Source: an uncultured Candidatus Saccharibacteria bacterium
Lineage (GTDB): Bacteria > Patescibacteriota > Saccharimonadia > Saccharimonadales > Saccharimonadaceae
Assembly: GCA_948571325.1 (NCBI GenBank)
Contig: CAOZKB010000011.1
Location: forward strand, 1-21,401
DNA: 21,401 nucleotides
Reading direction: 5' to 3'
In this document: positions 13,750-21,401 of the stretch, piece by piece
How positions within the stretch are numbered: the stretch's first letter is position 1
Layout: each line of letters starts with the position of its first letter
Position numbers and translations under genes: made by a program
Notes under the pieces: generated by a model
Told to the model about the DNA's origin: nothing
The model's input: only the letters and a program-made list of their open reading frames with translations
Databases searched by the model: none

Positions 13750-14517
13750 CTATATTTTTGCCCTTTCCTCTACTTCTCTCGCAAAATCCCGATATGCCTT
13801 CGCCCCCTTGCTAAATTTGTCGTACGACCCCACTGGCACTCCATGGCTCGGCGCCTCTGCCACTCGTACATTGCGCGGAATTGTCGTTTCAAACACTTTC
13901 TCTTTAAAATACTTTTTCACCTCCGCTAATACTTCGCTCGACAAACTCGTTCGTTTATCATACATCGTTGCGAGTACCCCCAATAGTTTCAAATCCGGAT
14001 TCATCGCTTTTTTCACCATTGCCATACTCTCGAGCAACTGAGCCACCCCTTCGAGAGCATAAAACTCTGTCTGTACTGGCAAGAGTAAATAATTCGCCGC
14101 AATCATTCCATTCACCGTCAAAAGCGACAAACTCGGCGGAGAATCAATAATCACATAATCATAATTCTCACTCTGTTCTTCAATCACCCGTTTCAGGACT
14201 ACAAATTTGCCCTTCATTCCTGCCAGCTCTACTTCCGCATTCGCTAATTGAGGCGTCGTCGGAGCCAAGTCCAACCCCTTAAACTGTGTCTGTACTAAGA
14301 TATCCGCTAGGCTTGCCACCCCCAACATCACCTCCGTCATACTGGCGTCCATATTACTCTTATCGACCCCCAGCCCAGATGTCGCATTCCCCTGCGGATC
14401 AATATCCACCAAAAGCACTCGATTCTTATCTTTTGCTAGATAATACGCCAAATTCACCGACGTCGTCGTCTTACCAACGCCACCCTTTTGGTTCGTAATA
14501 CAAATCACCTTAGCCAT
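13750..14517 (-). CDS. parA: chromosome partitioning ATPase ParA (Soj)
   Basis: ParA/Soj ATPase, 255 residues, the usual length for chromosomal members without an N-terminal DNA-binding domain. The deviant Walker A KGGVGKTT is at residues 11-18, with the signature lysine at 11. VLLVDIDPQGNATSGLG follows, then YVIIDSPPSL (Walker B region) and LLPVQTEFYALEG. It binds DNA without sequence preference as an ATP dimer and is released by ParB. The promoter has an extended -10 box 10 bases before the ATG and a palindrome AACGT-TTT-ACGTT at its -35 position; there is no Shine-Dalgarno sequence, so the leader is at most a few bases. It forms an operon with parB and lies 44 bases after the glycosyltransferase gene. 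Confidence 0.95.
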   Translation of the reverse strand: MAKVICITNQKGGVGKTTTSVNLAYYLAKDKNRVLLVDIDPQGNATSGLGVDKSNMDASMTEVMLGVASLADILVQTQFKGLDLAPTTPQLANAEVELAGMKGKFVVLKRVIEEQSENYDYVIIDSPPSLSLLTVNGMIAANYLLLPVQTEFYALEGVAQLLESMAMVKKAMNPDLKLLGVLATMYDKRTSLSSEVLAEVKKYFKEKVFETTIPRNVRVAEAPSHGVPVGSYDKFSKGAKAYRDFAREVEERAKI

Positions 14518-14527
14518 AACTATTTTA

Positions 14528-14558
14528 ATTATACCACACCTTATTAACGTTTTACGTT
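14528..14558 (-). promoter_or_regulatory. parAB promoter with palindromic operator candidate
   Basis: Minus strand TG-G-TATAAT (hexamer 14533-14528) is an extended -10 box. AACGT-TTT-ACGTT (14546-14558), a perfect 5+3+5 palindrome, takes the place of the -35 box, a typical repressor position. Which protein binds it cannot be told. Confidence 0.5.
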
Positions 14559-14561
14559 TTT

Positions 14562-16292
14562 CTACGGCTCAATTTTCTTAATATAAAACACATCACTCGT
14601 CACCACCCGCGCCACATGCTCCACATCTTGCAATCCCGTCGCATTTTCAATCATTTTTATCATCTGCGTCTCATCATAATCATCATTTACCACCACGATT
14701 AATCCATTCGACAAATTCCTCCTCTGCAAAATCTTCTGAATTTGAGCCTGTTTTTCTTCTTCTCTCCCCTGCAAATCCTTCACAATATATGACTCATCTA
14801 GCTCCCGAAATAGCAAAATATCATTCAAAAACACCCAATCCCCCTTGCCTTGCGTTAAATATAGCGCCGGCACATTTTCGTGCTTCTGTATCCATTCCAC
14901 TACTTCCGCCCGTTCCGTATACATCGTGTCTGGCTGCACTCCAGTTAGTACTGGCATCACTGCAAAAAACACTATACCACCAGCCATCATCCAATTCCGC
15001 CATTTACCGCCCCCCCCCCATACCAAACTCATCACCTGCCACAGCGCCATTACCACCAGCATCATCATTAGCCCGCACACCGGCGCCACATATCTCAACT
15101 CAATAAATGGCGACACCGCAGTCACAATCAACAAATAGAACAACGACGGTACCAATACCATTACAAAATTCCTACGCCGTTCCATCTTCCAGCTTACCTT
15201 CTCCCTCTTCGCCAGTGCTCGCCCACCCAAGAACAACAATCCCAAGATCGCCACCAGCAAAAGATAATGGAACGCATACTTATCTACCACCCCCAAATAT
15301 TGCCACAAATCCCCCAGCAACATCCCCGGATGCGTAAACCGCTCCAACACACCTCCACCCCGATTACTAAAGAACAAATGCTGCACCGACCACGGCCAAA
15401 TCACCAAAGACACCGCGCCCGCTACCGCCAACGCCCCCAAATACCCCCACCATTCCTTCCAACGCTTTTGCTGAATATAATATACCGCAAAATACCCCAC
15501 TAGCGCCACCAAGAAGAACGCATAATAATACTGCGTCAGTACTCCCGCCAGTGCCACCAAACCAATCAATAGTAATAACCATTGCCGTTTACCCACCTCA
15601 ACATCCAGCTCAAGCTCTTTCTTCCCTTCAGCATTCTTTACTTTCTTCGATACCATCTTCGCCTGTTTTGGCGTTACTTCAAGCAACCTTAAATGCAGAT
15701 ACGTTGTCAACAAAATCCACATCGTCAAAAGCTCATACATCCGGATATAAATCACCGTGCTCACCGTCGCTAGCCCAAGCACCACCACCGCCGTTAGGGC
15801 CAGCGCTTTGGCTTTTCTAGCGCTCCATTCCCCTCGTTTCAGTCCTAAAATTCTCCCGATAATCACATAAATCAGCACCGTATTTACCGCCGCAATCACC
15901 ATATTTAGCACAATCCCCGTCCACTTACTAAACTGCCCCGGCGTCAACTCCATCCCCAGACGCAACAACAAATAAAACAGCGGCGGATGCACATCATTTT
16001 TCTGATTTTCATACACCGGTGCAAAATCACCCTGCTCATCCTCATTTACCACCAAATAGTCATCATAATATTCCGGCGTATGCCAATTCCCATAAAATTC
16101 CTCGTCCTCATACAGCTGCACCCGGTCGTAATTCGCTAAGCCATACGAATAAATCTCATCCATATGAAAATACGCCTTTTTCGCCCCTATCACTGCATAA
16201 ACCGCCGTCTGCACCAAAATAATCGCTACCAACCATAACTCTGCCCACTGCCAAAACTTCCTTTTTTCGTGCGCTTTCTGTATTTTTTGCAC
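14562..16292 (-). CDS. GT-C fold membrane glycosyltransferase
   Basis: A polytopic membrane protein of 576 residues in the GT39/ArnT-like group, which uses lipid-phosphate sugars to glycosylate proteins or lipids outside the membrane. After the first helix comes the catalytic-loop acidic pair in FHMDEIYSYGLA (Asp45-Glu46), then NDVHPPLFYLL (His102-Pro-Pro), both typical of the family. About ten further membrane helices follow, and a soluble C-terminal domain of about 100 residues. Between helices near residue 200 lies a charged loop (KMVSKKVKNAEGKK). The start is GTG at 16292 with AAGGAGG 6 bases upstream. It lies downstream of rplU, separated by a terminator, and has its own extended -10 box. 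Given the number of surface proteins here, protein glycosylation is a fair guess; the acceptor is unknown. Confidence 0.8.
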   Translation of the reverse strand: MQKIQKAHEKRKFWQWAELWLVAIILVQTAVYAVIGAKKAYFHMDEIYSYGLANYDRVQLYEDEEFYGNWHTPEYYDDYLVVNEDEQGDFAPVYENQKNDVHPPLFYLLLRLGMELTPGQFSKWTGIVLNMVIAAVNTVLIYVIIGRILGLKRGEWSARKAKALALTAVVVLGLATVSTVIYIRMYELLTMWILLTTYLHLRLLEVTPKQAKMVSKKVKNAEGKKELELDVEVGKRQWLLLLIGLVALAGVLTQYYYAFFLVALVGYFAVYYIQQKRWKEWWGYLGALAVAGAVSLVIWPWSVQHLFFSNRGGGVLERFTHPGMLLGDLWQYLGVVDKYAFHYLLLVAILGLLFLGGRALAKREKVSWKMERRRNFVMVLVPSLFYLLIVTAVSPFIELRYVAPVCGLMMMLVVMALWQVMSLVWGGGGKWRNWMMAGGIVFFAVMPVLTGVQPDTMYTERAEVVEWIQKHENVPALYLTQGKGDWVFLNDILLFRELDESYIVKDLQGREEEKQAQIQKILQRRNLSNGLIVVVNDDYDETQMIKMIENATGLQDVEHVARVVTSDVFYIKKIEP

Positions 16293-16298
16293 CCTACG

Positions 16299-16324
16299 CC
16301 TCCTTCTTTTACCTCAGTATAGCA
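16299..16324 (-). promoter_or_regulatory. promoter and strong ribosome site of the glycosyltransferase gene
   Basis: Minus strand TG-C-TATACT (hexamer 16321-16316) is an extended -10 box; AAGGAGG (16305-16299) follows and decides the GTG start at 16292. The rplU terminator lies directly upstream. Confidence 0.65.
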
Positions 16325-16335
16325 TAAAACCCCAT

Positions 16336-16373
16336 CAAAAATCCCCTATTCTTTTAAAACAGGGGGATTTTCT
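16336..16373. terminator. intrinsic terminator after rplU
   Basis: AAATCCCC (16339-16346) pairs with GGGGATTT (16363-16370), and a T-run follows on the minus strand (AAAAA at 16337-16341 on +). It ends rplU transcription 10 or so bases after the stop codon. T-rich flanks on both sides allow it to work in both directions. Confidence 0.85.
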
Positions 16374-16380
16374 CTATATT

Positions 16381-16689
16381 CTACCCGATTTTTTCAATCT
16401 CAATCATCGAGTATTTCTGGCGATGACCAGTCTCTTTGTGAACACGCTTTTTCGCCTTGTAGCGAATCACGCGGATTTTCTCACCTTTTACTAATTCCTC
16501 GACAACCTTTGCCTTAACTTTCACGCCCTCAACTTCTGGTTTACCAACCGTCGTCTTGTCGCCATCAATTACTAGCAAAGCACCAGTTTCGAGCTCTTTT
16601 GTGCCTGCCGGAAGGAGGTCCACCCGGAGGGTCTCTTTCTCTTCGACCAGATATTGCTTCCCGCCGATGAGTACAACTGCTTTCTTCAT
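16381..16689 (-). CDS. rplU: 50S ribosomal protein L21
   Basis: Ribosomal protein L21, 102 residues, full length. It begins with MKKAVVLIGGKQYLVEE (the family's AVIxxGGKQYxV), has the middle segment VLVIDGDKTTVGKP-like and KVVEELVKGEKIRVIRYKAKK, and ends with the signature KKRVHKETGHRQKYSMIEI (GHRQ-Y). It binds 23S rRNA in the large subunit. L27 (rpmA), its usual partner in operons, does not follow; a terminator and an unrelated gene do. AAGGGA lies close before the ATG. Two tandem promoters and a hairpin leader of about 90 bases precede it, so production may be adjusted by attenuation, as is known for other L21 leaders. Confidence 0.96.
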   Translation of the reverse strand: MKKAVVLIGGKQYLVEEKETLRVDLLPAGTKELETGALLVIDGDKTTVGKPEVEGVKVKAKVVEELVKGEKIRVIRYKAKKRVHKETGHRQKYSMIEIEKIG

Positions 16690-16719
16690 AATTTCCCTTA
16701 AAATTAATTATCTCTAAAC

Positions 16720-16748
16720 ATTTTAGCATGCTTTATCTAAAAAGACAA
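16720..16748 (-). promoter_or_regulatory. second, downstream rplU promoter (P2)
   Basis: Minus strand TTGTCT (16748-16743), 17 bases ending TGC, TAAAAT (16725-16720). The -35 box lies in the tail of the leader hairpin, so P2 transcripts skip the hairpin. Confidence 0.55.
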
Positions 16749-16780
16749 GGTGTTTCATACTTTACCATACGAAACACCCT
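16742..16780 (-). terminator. hairpin with T-run in the rplU leader (terminator or attenuator)
   Basis: On the minus strand GGTGTTTCGTA pairs with TATGAAACACC (11 bp with one G-U), followed by TTGTCTTTTT. It lies downstream of the three-gene operon, which it could terminate, but also within the first 40 bases of the transcript from the upstream rplU promoter. Confidence 0.7.
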
Positions 16781-16788
16781 ATACTTCC

Positions 16789-16817
16789 ATTATATCACAC
16801 TTAGCGCCAAAAGTCAA
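16789..16817 (-). promoter_or_regulatory. upstream rplU promoter (P1)
   Basis: Minus strand TTGACT (16817-16812), 17-base spacer ending TGA, TATAAT (16794-16789), near consensus with extended -10. The transcript would start around 16782 and run directly into the hairpin. Confidence 0.8.
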
Positions 16818-16830
16818 TAGTTTTTACGTC

Positions 16831-17715
16831 TTATTTCTTCCCCTTCACGCTATGTTTGGTCTTCTTAACCGCTTTTTTGGTCTTCAGCCAGTACCAAACC
16901 AACGCCACTAGCAGAAGCACTACAACCACCGCCAAAGTAATCTCCATCGGCCCCGTACTCGGCAACTTATCTGGCACTACCGGTATATTTGGCGTAGTCG
17001 GCTCAATCGGAGTTTCTGGCACCGGCTCCGTATCATCCGGCACCGGTTCCCCATCAGCCACCGTCTGAATCGTATAAACTACCTGACCGGAATAGCGATC
17101 ACAACCCTTAATGCCACCATTTAATTCATCAAGACCAATAAACGTTCCTTGCGACGAGAACAAATTCGTTGACAATACAGAGCCATTCACCGGCCATTGA
17201 TTATAAATCTTTGCTGAGCCCGTCACATAATGTAATGTTACCGCCTCTTTTGCCGTCACATAGGCCTCATCCCAGACTGCTTCCGGATCAGTCGTCGAGG
17301 AGGTAATTCTACCAGTAACCGCTCCTCGCTCATTTTTCGCAAGCTTTTGCGGAAAACTACTTGCCAAACGAGTATCAAAAGCAATCCCTACATAATCATG
17401 AGCCTTATCATTATAAGTTTCCGAAGCATCATTATGATAATAAATATATACTTCATACTGCTTTCCAGGCTCAATAATTATCTCGCTACTATATTCACGC
17501 CCTGAATTCTTCTCCTCAATTCGCACAAAATCGCGTTCATCACCTACTGCAGCATTATTTGTAATCGAATTAAACACCGCATGATCCGCCGGTTTCTCAT
17601 TTGTATAGGTTGGACGCTCCGGGCCCCACGCCGAAACCCCCGTCACTTGCAGAAGTGGTAAAATAATCGCCATCACTCCCGCAAGTGCACCTGTTTTTAT
17701 ATTAGTATTTTTCAT
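16831..17715 (-). CDS. LPSTG-anchored surface protein
   Basis: An exported protein of 294 residues. A signal peptide (about 1-29) ends VSA before WGPERPTYTNEKPADH, an opening that is common in Saccharibacterial surface proteins. A beta-rich domain follows with VFNSITNNAAVGDERDFVRI and YEVYIYYHNDA. A Pro/Glu/Thr stalk from about 225 leads to LPSTG (251-255), a membrane helix and a basic tail ending KGKK, the layout of a sortase sorting signal. The mature protein may be linked to the cell wall or stay membrane-bound; no sortase gene is in the window. AGGAGG lies just before the ATG. It begins 24 bases after the 1051-residue gene and is the last gene of that operon. The ligand is unknown. Confidence 0.85.
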   Translation of the reverse strand: MKNTNIKTGALAGVMAIILPLLQVTGVSAWGPERPTYTNEKPADHAVFNSITNNAAVGDERDFVRIEEKNSGREYSSEIIIEPGKQYEVYIYYHNDASETYNDKAHDYVGIAFDTRLASSFPQKLAKNERGAVTGRITSSTTDPEAVWDEAYVTAKEAVTLHYVTGSAKIYNQWPVNGSVLSTNLFSSQGTFIGLDELNGGIKGCDRYSGQVVYTIQTVADGEPVPDDTEPVPETPIEPTTPNIPVVPDKLPSTGPMEITLAVVVVLLLVALVWYWLKTKKAVKKTKHSVKGKK

Positions 17716-17739
17716 TTTCCTCCTTACCTAAGGTGTTTA

Positions 17740-20700
17740 TTATCCTAAATTATCCGCCCAATTTTCCCGTTCATTTTGCGACATTGAATTAGTTATTTCA
17801 CCTTGATTAGCTGCCTCCTGATTCTCACGGTTCACTCCTTGTTGTTCTTCACTGGCCTCACTATCATCCTGCTGGCCAGCCTCTGTTGATTCATACACAT
17901 TAGTTGTTGGAATAGAAGTATCTTCCGGTGTTACATCATAAGTCCCGGTTAAATTACCTGTTATATCCCCCTGTGGAATCATATTGCTCTCATTCTGATT
18001 CGAAGGAGTTACAATCGTACCTGGAACATTATTATTAATCGTCGAAGAGGGAGTTTGTCCAACCGGATTCGTTTGCCCACCATTCTCCACTACATTAATC
18101 TGATTTTGCGGATCTTTCTGTTTAATCTGTTCCTCAGTCGGCTTTTCCTCTTCAACCGGAGGTTTCTCTTCCTCAACTGGAGGCTTCTCTTCCTCAGTTG
18201 GAGGAGTTTCCCCTTCCTGCTTGTCATCGGGAATCTCCTCATCAGGCTCCCCTTCATCCTTATCCGTCACTTCTTCTGGGGTATCCGTCTGCTCAGGAGT
18301 TTCCTCTGTTACCGTTTCCGTAATCACCACATTCTCAACCGGCGTACCAGTCTCAGTTGTTACATAAGTTGCCGTTGGATCTGCCAACTCAATATTAGTC
18401 TGGAACCCACAATCCATATTGAGATCCAAAGAGCCCATCTTCACCCCATTTTCGTCATATAGATCAATATTAAACTGCTTTTCTCCGGTCCTCTGTACGA
18501 TATCGTAACCCAAATGCATCGTCTCCGGCGTAAAATTGCCCGTTTCATCCTCCATCGTATACATATACGACGTTAATTCCTTATCGTACTCCTCATTAAA
18601 GGTTGCGCTAGCCTTACTCTGTTCATTCGTCAAAAGCTTCGTCAATATCTCAATCGCCCGTTCCTGGATCTCTCCACCAGCGTCACTATTACTGATAAGC
18701 GCATCAATCGCTGGCCCATCTTGAATCAAATCCCCCGTTTTTTGAATATTAATCCCACACTGTTGCCAAACAGGCTGCTCACACACGGCAATATACGATG
18801 CCAACGCTTCCGGCTGAGCCGTCGCTATCGCAATAAGCTCCCTAATTGAACCATCCACATCACCATAAAACTCAGCCCTACTTGGAGCATAATTGTTATA
18901 ACGCAACTTATTCTCGAAATCCAAATAATATGACGCATACTCCGATTTCGCACCATTAGCCGCTACTTCATAAGTATGACCATCAAACTCATCCGCCCCC
19001 AACCCCAAGCTCTCAAGCTTCGCCTGCTGATCTAACCTTCTCGAATCATTCTCATCTATCCCTACAGCTTCACTGCGCGCATTCACTTCCGCCGCCAGGT
19101 CTTCGTTACCGTCACCATTTTCCTGCCTATCCACAGATTCCATCGAACCAGCCAGCCGCTGTGCCGCTTCAGCGTCAAAACTCGTCGCCACAGTCGCCGC
19201 ACCAAATACCGACAACCCCGCCAAAAGCCCAGCAATCTTCCTCGTCTGCTTCTTCGCAAACCGTTTCACCGCATTCCATGCGCCCTTCAAGCCTTTTTCC
19301 TTCTGCTCGCCAATTTTTTCAAACACGCCATCCGCTAAAGCATTGTGCCAGACTTCATACGCTGCCGCCGTCTGCTCGAACCGCATCGCAAATTCTTTCT
19401 CCGGCATTGCCCCATCTGGATCCATACTTTTACGCAACCATGCTTGACGATCCTTCGCTCGCCCAAACGCCGCATAAAAGTCATCATTACTACTATTCCG
19501 ACTCTCTGCTTTTGTGTCCCCAGTTTCTTCCGTACGCCCTGTCTTGACCAAAGCTTCCGCCCGTGCTTCCTCCAACCGTTCTAACTTCTCTTGCAGCTCA
19601 CGGTATTTCCCCACTTCGGTCATTTTCTGCTCCGCCCACGCCGCGATTTTCGCCTCATCTTCCGCGTTGAACTCCTCACCAATCTTCCTTTGGCGGTCGT
19701 CCATCACGTCTTTTCCTACAATCCCCATTTCCCGCTGCGCTCGGTTACGCAAGATATTCATCAGGGCATTCCCCGCCATTAGCTGCGCATACTGTGGTAA
19801 CTCTCCATCCGCCACTTCCATCGCTTGCAAATCAGCCTCCAGCGCCGCCTTCTGCTGATTGTATACATCATCGTCCGCCAAGTCCAAATTTTCAATCTTC
19901 ACCGATTCGGCATCCACCGCATCACTACTCAAATCTTCCCCCGCGCTCGCCGTACTGTCATCCAAATCCCCCATCGTCGCCAAATAGTTATCCTTATTCT
20001 CCGCGCGCTCAGCCATCTTTCGATCATAAAATTCTAACAGCTCCGGCATATCCATCGCCAAAGCTGCCCGCTCCACGTTTGCCCGATTCACCTTCGCCAA
20101 CATTTCCGCTGACGGGTTCTCATTCTCTACTTTACGATTATCAAACTCCGCCAAAATCGCCTCTTGCTGCTCTGGCGTCAATTCCTTCGGCGCCTCTACG
20201 GCCACTTCCTCACCATTCGCATACTGCGCCATATCAGTTGACTTAATCTCCGCCGGCATCCCAGGTAATTCAATCCCGTGCTCTTTAGCATAATTCTCTA
20301 AAACTTCCTTACTGTGCCGCAAAGAATCCACCTCACGTTCTCTTTCCGCTAGCAACGTTCCGTCATTCTTTACTACTTCCGTCGCCATTTTACGCATCGC
20401 CGCGGCATCCGAACTTTTATCCGCAAACTCCTGCACAATCTGCTCATATCTTGCCTCTAGCGGCTCACCATTCAGAATCTGTTTCACCTCCAGCTCCGCC
20501 ACTTCTTCCGCCAGCGGCGCTTCCTTCACATCTTCACTGTCAACTCGCTCCGCCACCGACAAAGTCTTATCCCCCAATTCACGCAGCCGCTCGCGTGCCT
20601 GGTCAATTTCCCCCGCCAGCTCCTGCTTACGTAGCGCCCGGAATGACTCATTCGGAATTGTCCGCTCCGCACTATTTAGCAGAGCTTCCTTCTGCGCTAT

Positions 20701-20895
20701 TTTCTCACGCAGACGTCGAGCCTCTTCCAACTTAGCTTTTTCTTCGTTAAAATCTACAATCTCCGCCCCACCCTTATCATCCGTATTGCTATTATCACCT
20801 GGATTTAATGCCAAATTCCCCACCGTATTCCAACTATTATTACCTTCGCCAGTCGCCCCAAATCCCGAAAATCCAGTCTTTACTTCACCTGCCAT
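17740..20895 (-). CDS. large single-pass coiled-coil protein with Pro/Glu stalk
   Basis: A protein of 1051 residues of no family I recognise. Residues 1 to about 540 are highly charged and helical, rich in Glu, Ala, Lys and Arg, with likely coiled coils (from EEKAKLEEARRLREKIAQKEA) and no signal peptide. A basic stretch (KRFAKKQTRKIAG) and a single membrane helix at about 551-575 follow, so the first half should be cytoplasmic and the second outside. The outer part has a Cys-containing region (CEQPVWQQCGINIQK), then a stalk with three 7-residue EEEKPPV-type repeats near 890-925, and a Gln/Asn/Thr-rich end. GGAGG is 9 bases before the ATG, inside the previous gene, and the stop of that gene is one base away, so translation is coupled. 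It may link the inside to surface structures; this is a guess. Confidence 0.75.
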   Translation of the reverse strand: MAGEVKTGFSGFGATGEGNNSWNTVGNLALNPGDNSNTDDKGGAEIVDFNEEKAKLEEARRLREKIAQKEALLNSAERTIPNESFRALRKQELAGEIDQARERLRELGDKTLSVAERVDSEDVKEAPLAEEVAELEVKQILNGEPLEARYEQIVQEFADKSSDAAAMRKMATEVVKNDGTLLAEREREVDSLRHSKEVLENYAKEHGIELPGMPAEIKSTDMAQYANGEEVAVEAPKELTPEQQEAILAEFDNRKVENENPSAEMLAKVNRANVERAALAMDMPELLEFYDRKMAERAENKDNYLATMGDLDDSTASAGEDLSSDAVDAESVKIENLDLADDDVYNQQKAALEADLQAMEVADGELPQYAQLMAGNALMNILRNRAQREMGIVGKDVMDDRQRKIGEEFNAEDEAKIAAWAEQKMTEVGKYRELQEKLERLEEARAEALVKTGRTEETGDTKAESRNSSNDDFYAAFGRAKDRQAWLRKSMDPDGAMPEKEFAMRFEQTAAAYEVWHNALADGVFEKIGEQKEKGLKGAWNAVKRFAKKQTRKIAGLLAGLSVFGAATVATSFDAEAAQRLAGSMESVDRQENGDGNEDLAAEVNARSEAVGIDENDSRRLDQQAKLESLGLGADEFDGHTYEVAANGAKSEYASYYLDFENKLRYNNYAPSRAEFYGDVDGSIRELIAIATAQPEALASYIAVCEQPVWQQCGINIQKTGDLIQDGPAIDALISNSDAGGEIQERAIEILTKLLTNEQSKASATFNEEYDKELTSYMYTMEDETGNFTPETMHLGYDIVQRTGEKQFNIDLYDENGVKMGSLDLNMDCGFQTNIELADPTATYVTTETGTPVENVVITETVTEETPEQTDTPEEVTDKDEGEPDEEIPDDKQEGETPPTEEEKPPVEEEKPPVEEEKPTEEQIKQKDPQNQINVVENGGQTNPVGQTPSSTINNNVPGTIVTPSNQNESNMIPQGDITGNLTGTYDVTPEDTSIPTTNVYESTEAGQQDDSEASEEQQGVNRENQEAANQGEITNSMSQNERENWADNLG
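18136..18210 (-). repeat. 21-bp tandem repeat coding EEEKPPV
   Basis: Three imperfect 21-base units code for consecutive (E)EEKPPV heptapeptides in the stalk of the 1051-residue protein, a stretch prone to length change by slippage. Confidence 0.7.
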
Positions 20896-20896
20896 C

Positions 20897-21223
20897 TTAT
20901 GCTACCTCCGCCAAGAAACCAGCCCGAAACGCCTTCATCGCCTGCGCCGCTGCAGCCTCATAGTCTGCATCCGAATTCTCAAACACCGCCTCAACTTGAC
21001 GCGCCGTCGGATTCCCATTCATCAAATCGCTCAAATTCATCAATTCATCATCCGAAAGCGCCCTCAGCATCGCCTTCTCAATCTGTGTATTTAGTTCACT
21101 CTGTAATTGCGCCCGTAGCATCAGCTTCTCTCGTCGATCCATGTCGCTCAAACCTTTATCCTCAATCATTTTATTCACAAAAGCCGATAAGACTTTTTCG
21201 CTAGTTGGTGTTATATCCGGCAT
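20897..21223 (-). CDS. small acidic helical protein, DUF5663-like
   Basis: A protein of 108 residues, all helical and soluble by appearance. It starts MPDITPTSEKVLSAFVNKMIEDKG; the motif LRAQLQSELNTQIEKAMLRALSDDELMNL resembles short Patescibacterial proteins of the DUF5663 type, an impression only. The start at 21223 is chosen because AAAGG lies 7 bases upstream; the TTG at 21253 would add ten residues without a ribosome site. A near-consensus promoter lies upstream. The stop is one base from the ATG of the 1051-residue protein, and that gene's ribosome site lies inside this one, so the two products are probably needed together, perhaps as partners. Confidence 0.7.
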   Translation of the reverse strand: MPDITPTSEKVLSAFVNKMIEDKGLSDMDRREKLMLRAQLQSELNTQIEKAMLRALSDDELMNLSDLMNGNPTARQVEAVFENSDADYEAAAAQAMKAFRAGFLAEVA

Positions 21224-21265
21224 ACGGTTACCTTTCTTTAAGTTAGATGACAATAACTTTCCCTC

Positions 21266-21294
21266 AGTTTAGCACAAGTATTTCCTCATGTCAA
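21266..21294 (-). promoter_or_regulatory. promoter of the three-gene surface operon
   Basis: Minus strand TTGACA (21294-21289), 17 bases ending TGC, TAAACT (21271-21266). The start of transcription would be near 21259, leaving a leader of about 36 bases with the ribosome site AAAGG. Confidence 0.75.
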
Positions 21295-21374
21295 AAACCT
21301 TATGCTCTTCCGCATAGCAATGCTGTAACTCCGTACAACACCTTCAAATCACCAAAACTACCCCGCCACAATCA

Positions 21375-21399
21375 AAACCACCCCTTCAAGGGGTGGTTT
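21375..21399. terminator. hairpin at the right edge, probable terminator
   Basis: AAACCACCCC-TTCAA-GGGGTGGTTT, a perfect 10-bp stem. On the minus strand the stem runs into TTTTGATT, a modest T-run, so it may end a gene entering from the right. The other side is cut off by the window edge. Confidence 0.6.
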
Positions 21400-21401
21400 G
21401 C

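Noticed and set aside
16749..16778. parS site for the nearby ParB (GTTTC and GAAAC arms)
   Set aside because: The arms are 14 bases apart, whereas parS is a compact 16-bp palindrome; the T-run that follows makes a leader hairpin or terminator the better reading.
1..21401. tRNA, rRNA, CRISPR arrays, insertion sequences or prophage
   Set aside because: No cloverleaf, rRNA stretch, regularly spaced repeat, transposase or phage gene was recognised by reading; a tRNAscan or CRISPR search was not possible.

Overview
The window most probably comes from a member of Candidatus Saccharibacteria (TM7, Patescibacteria/CPR). The signs are FISUMP-domain surface proteins with the motif DGNCWMTQNL, a class III-type pilin signal, a lone carbamate kinase as in reduced arginine-deiminase pathways, a lamin-tail-domain protein with CPxGxxxNPxTxxC repeats, an LPSTG surface protein whose mature end starts WGPERP, RNase J with a long Lys/Ala-rich N-terminal extension, and many genes started from extended -10 promoters. 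Stop codons include TGA, so the standard bacterial code fits. The assignment is by resemblance; no search was run.

Layout. 1-854: 3' part of a FISUMP surface protein (+). 898-2270: pilin-like gene overlapping carbamate kinase arcC by one base (+), ending in palindromic DNA convergent with a disulfide-oxidoreductase relative that has lost its redox cysteines (3765-2395, -). 4084-3809 and 4811-4119 (-): ATP-cone-like small protein and a membrane protein. 4872-6623 (+): lamin-tail surface protein, divergent from the previous pair. 7277-6645 (-): adenylate-kinase-like enzyme. 7278-8074: a non-coding accessory stretch with two back-to-back FISUMP C-terminal fragments and then a probable structured small RNA of about 185 nt with its own promoter and terminator. 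8075-9871 (+): a complete FISUMP surface protein. 12187-9938 (-): RNase J. 12818-12381 (-): four-helix membrane protein. 14517-12891 (-): parA-parB. 16292-14562 (-): GT-C glycosyltransferase. 16689-16381 (-): rplU (L21) with two tandem promoters and a leader hairpin. 21223-16831 (-): three-gene operon of a small acidic protein, a 1051-residue single-pass coiled-coil protein and an LPSTG surface protein.

How the parts fit. Much of the window is cell-surface machinery (FISUMP proteins, pilin, lamin-tail protein, LPSTG protein, membrane glycosyltransferase), as expected of an epibiont that lives on a host cell. It is mixed with core functions: chromosome partition, RNA turnover, L21, nucleotide kinase and arginine fermentation.

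The most unusual stretch is 7278-8074. Four FISUMP C-termini lie within 10 kb, and two of them are headless and inverted relative to each other, both cut at the same FVRxG motif. Next to them is a small-RNA candidate whose predicted start coincides with the first base of a 17-bp closing stem, an architecture like 6S RNA. Several genes also share an extended -10 box placed exactly 6 bases before the ATG, which predicts leaderless mRNAs.
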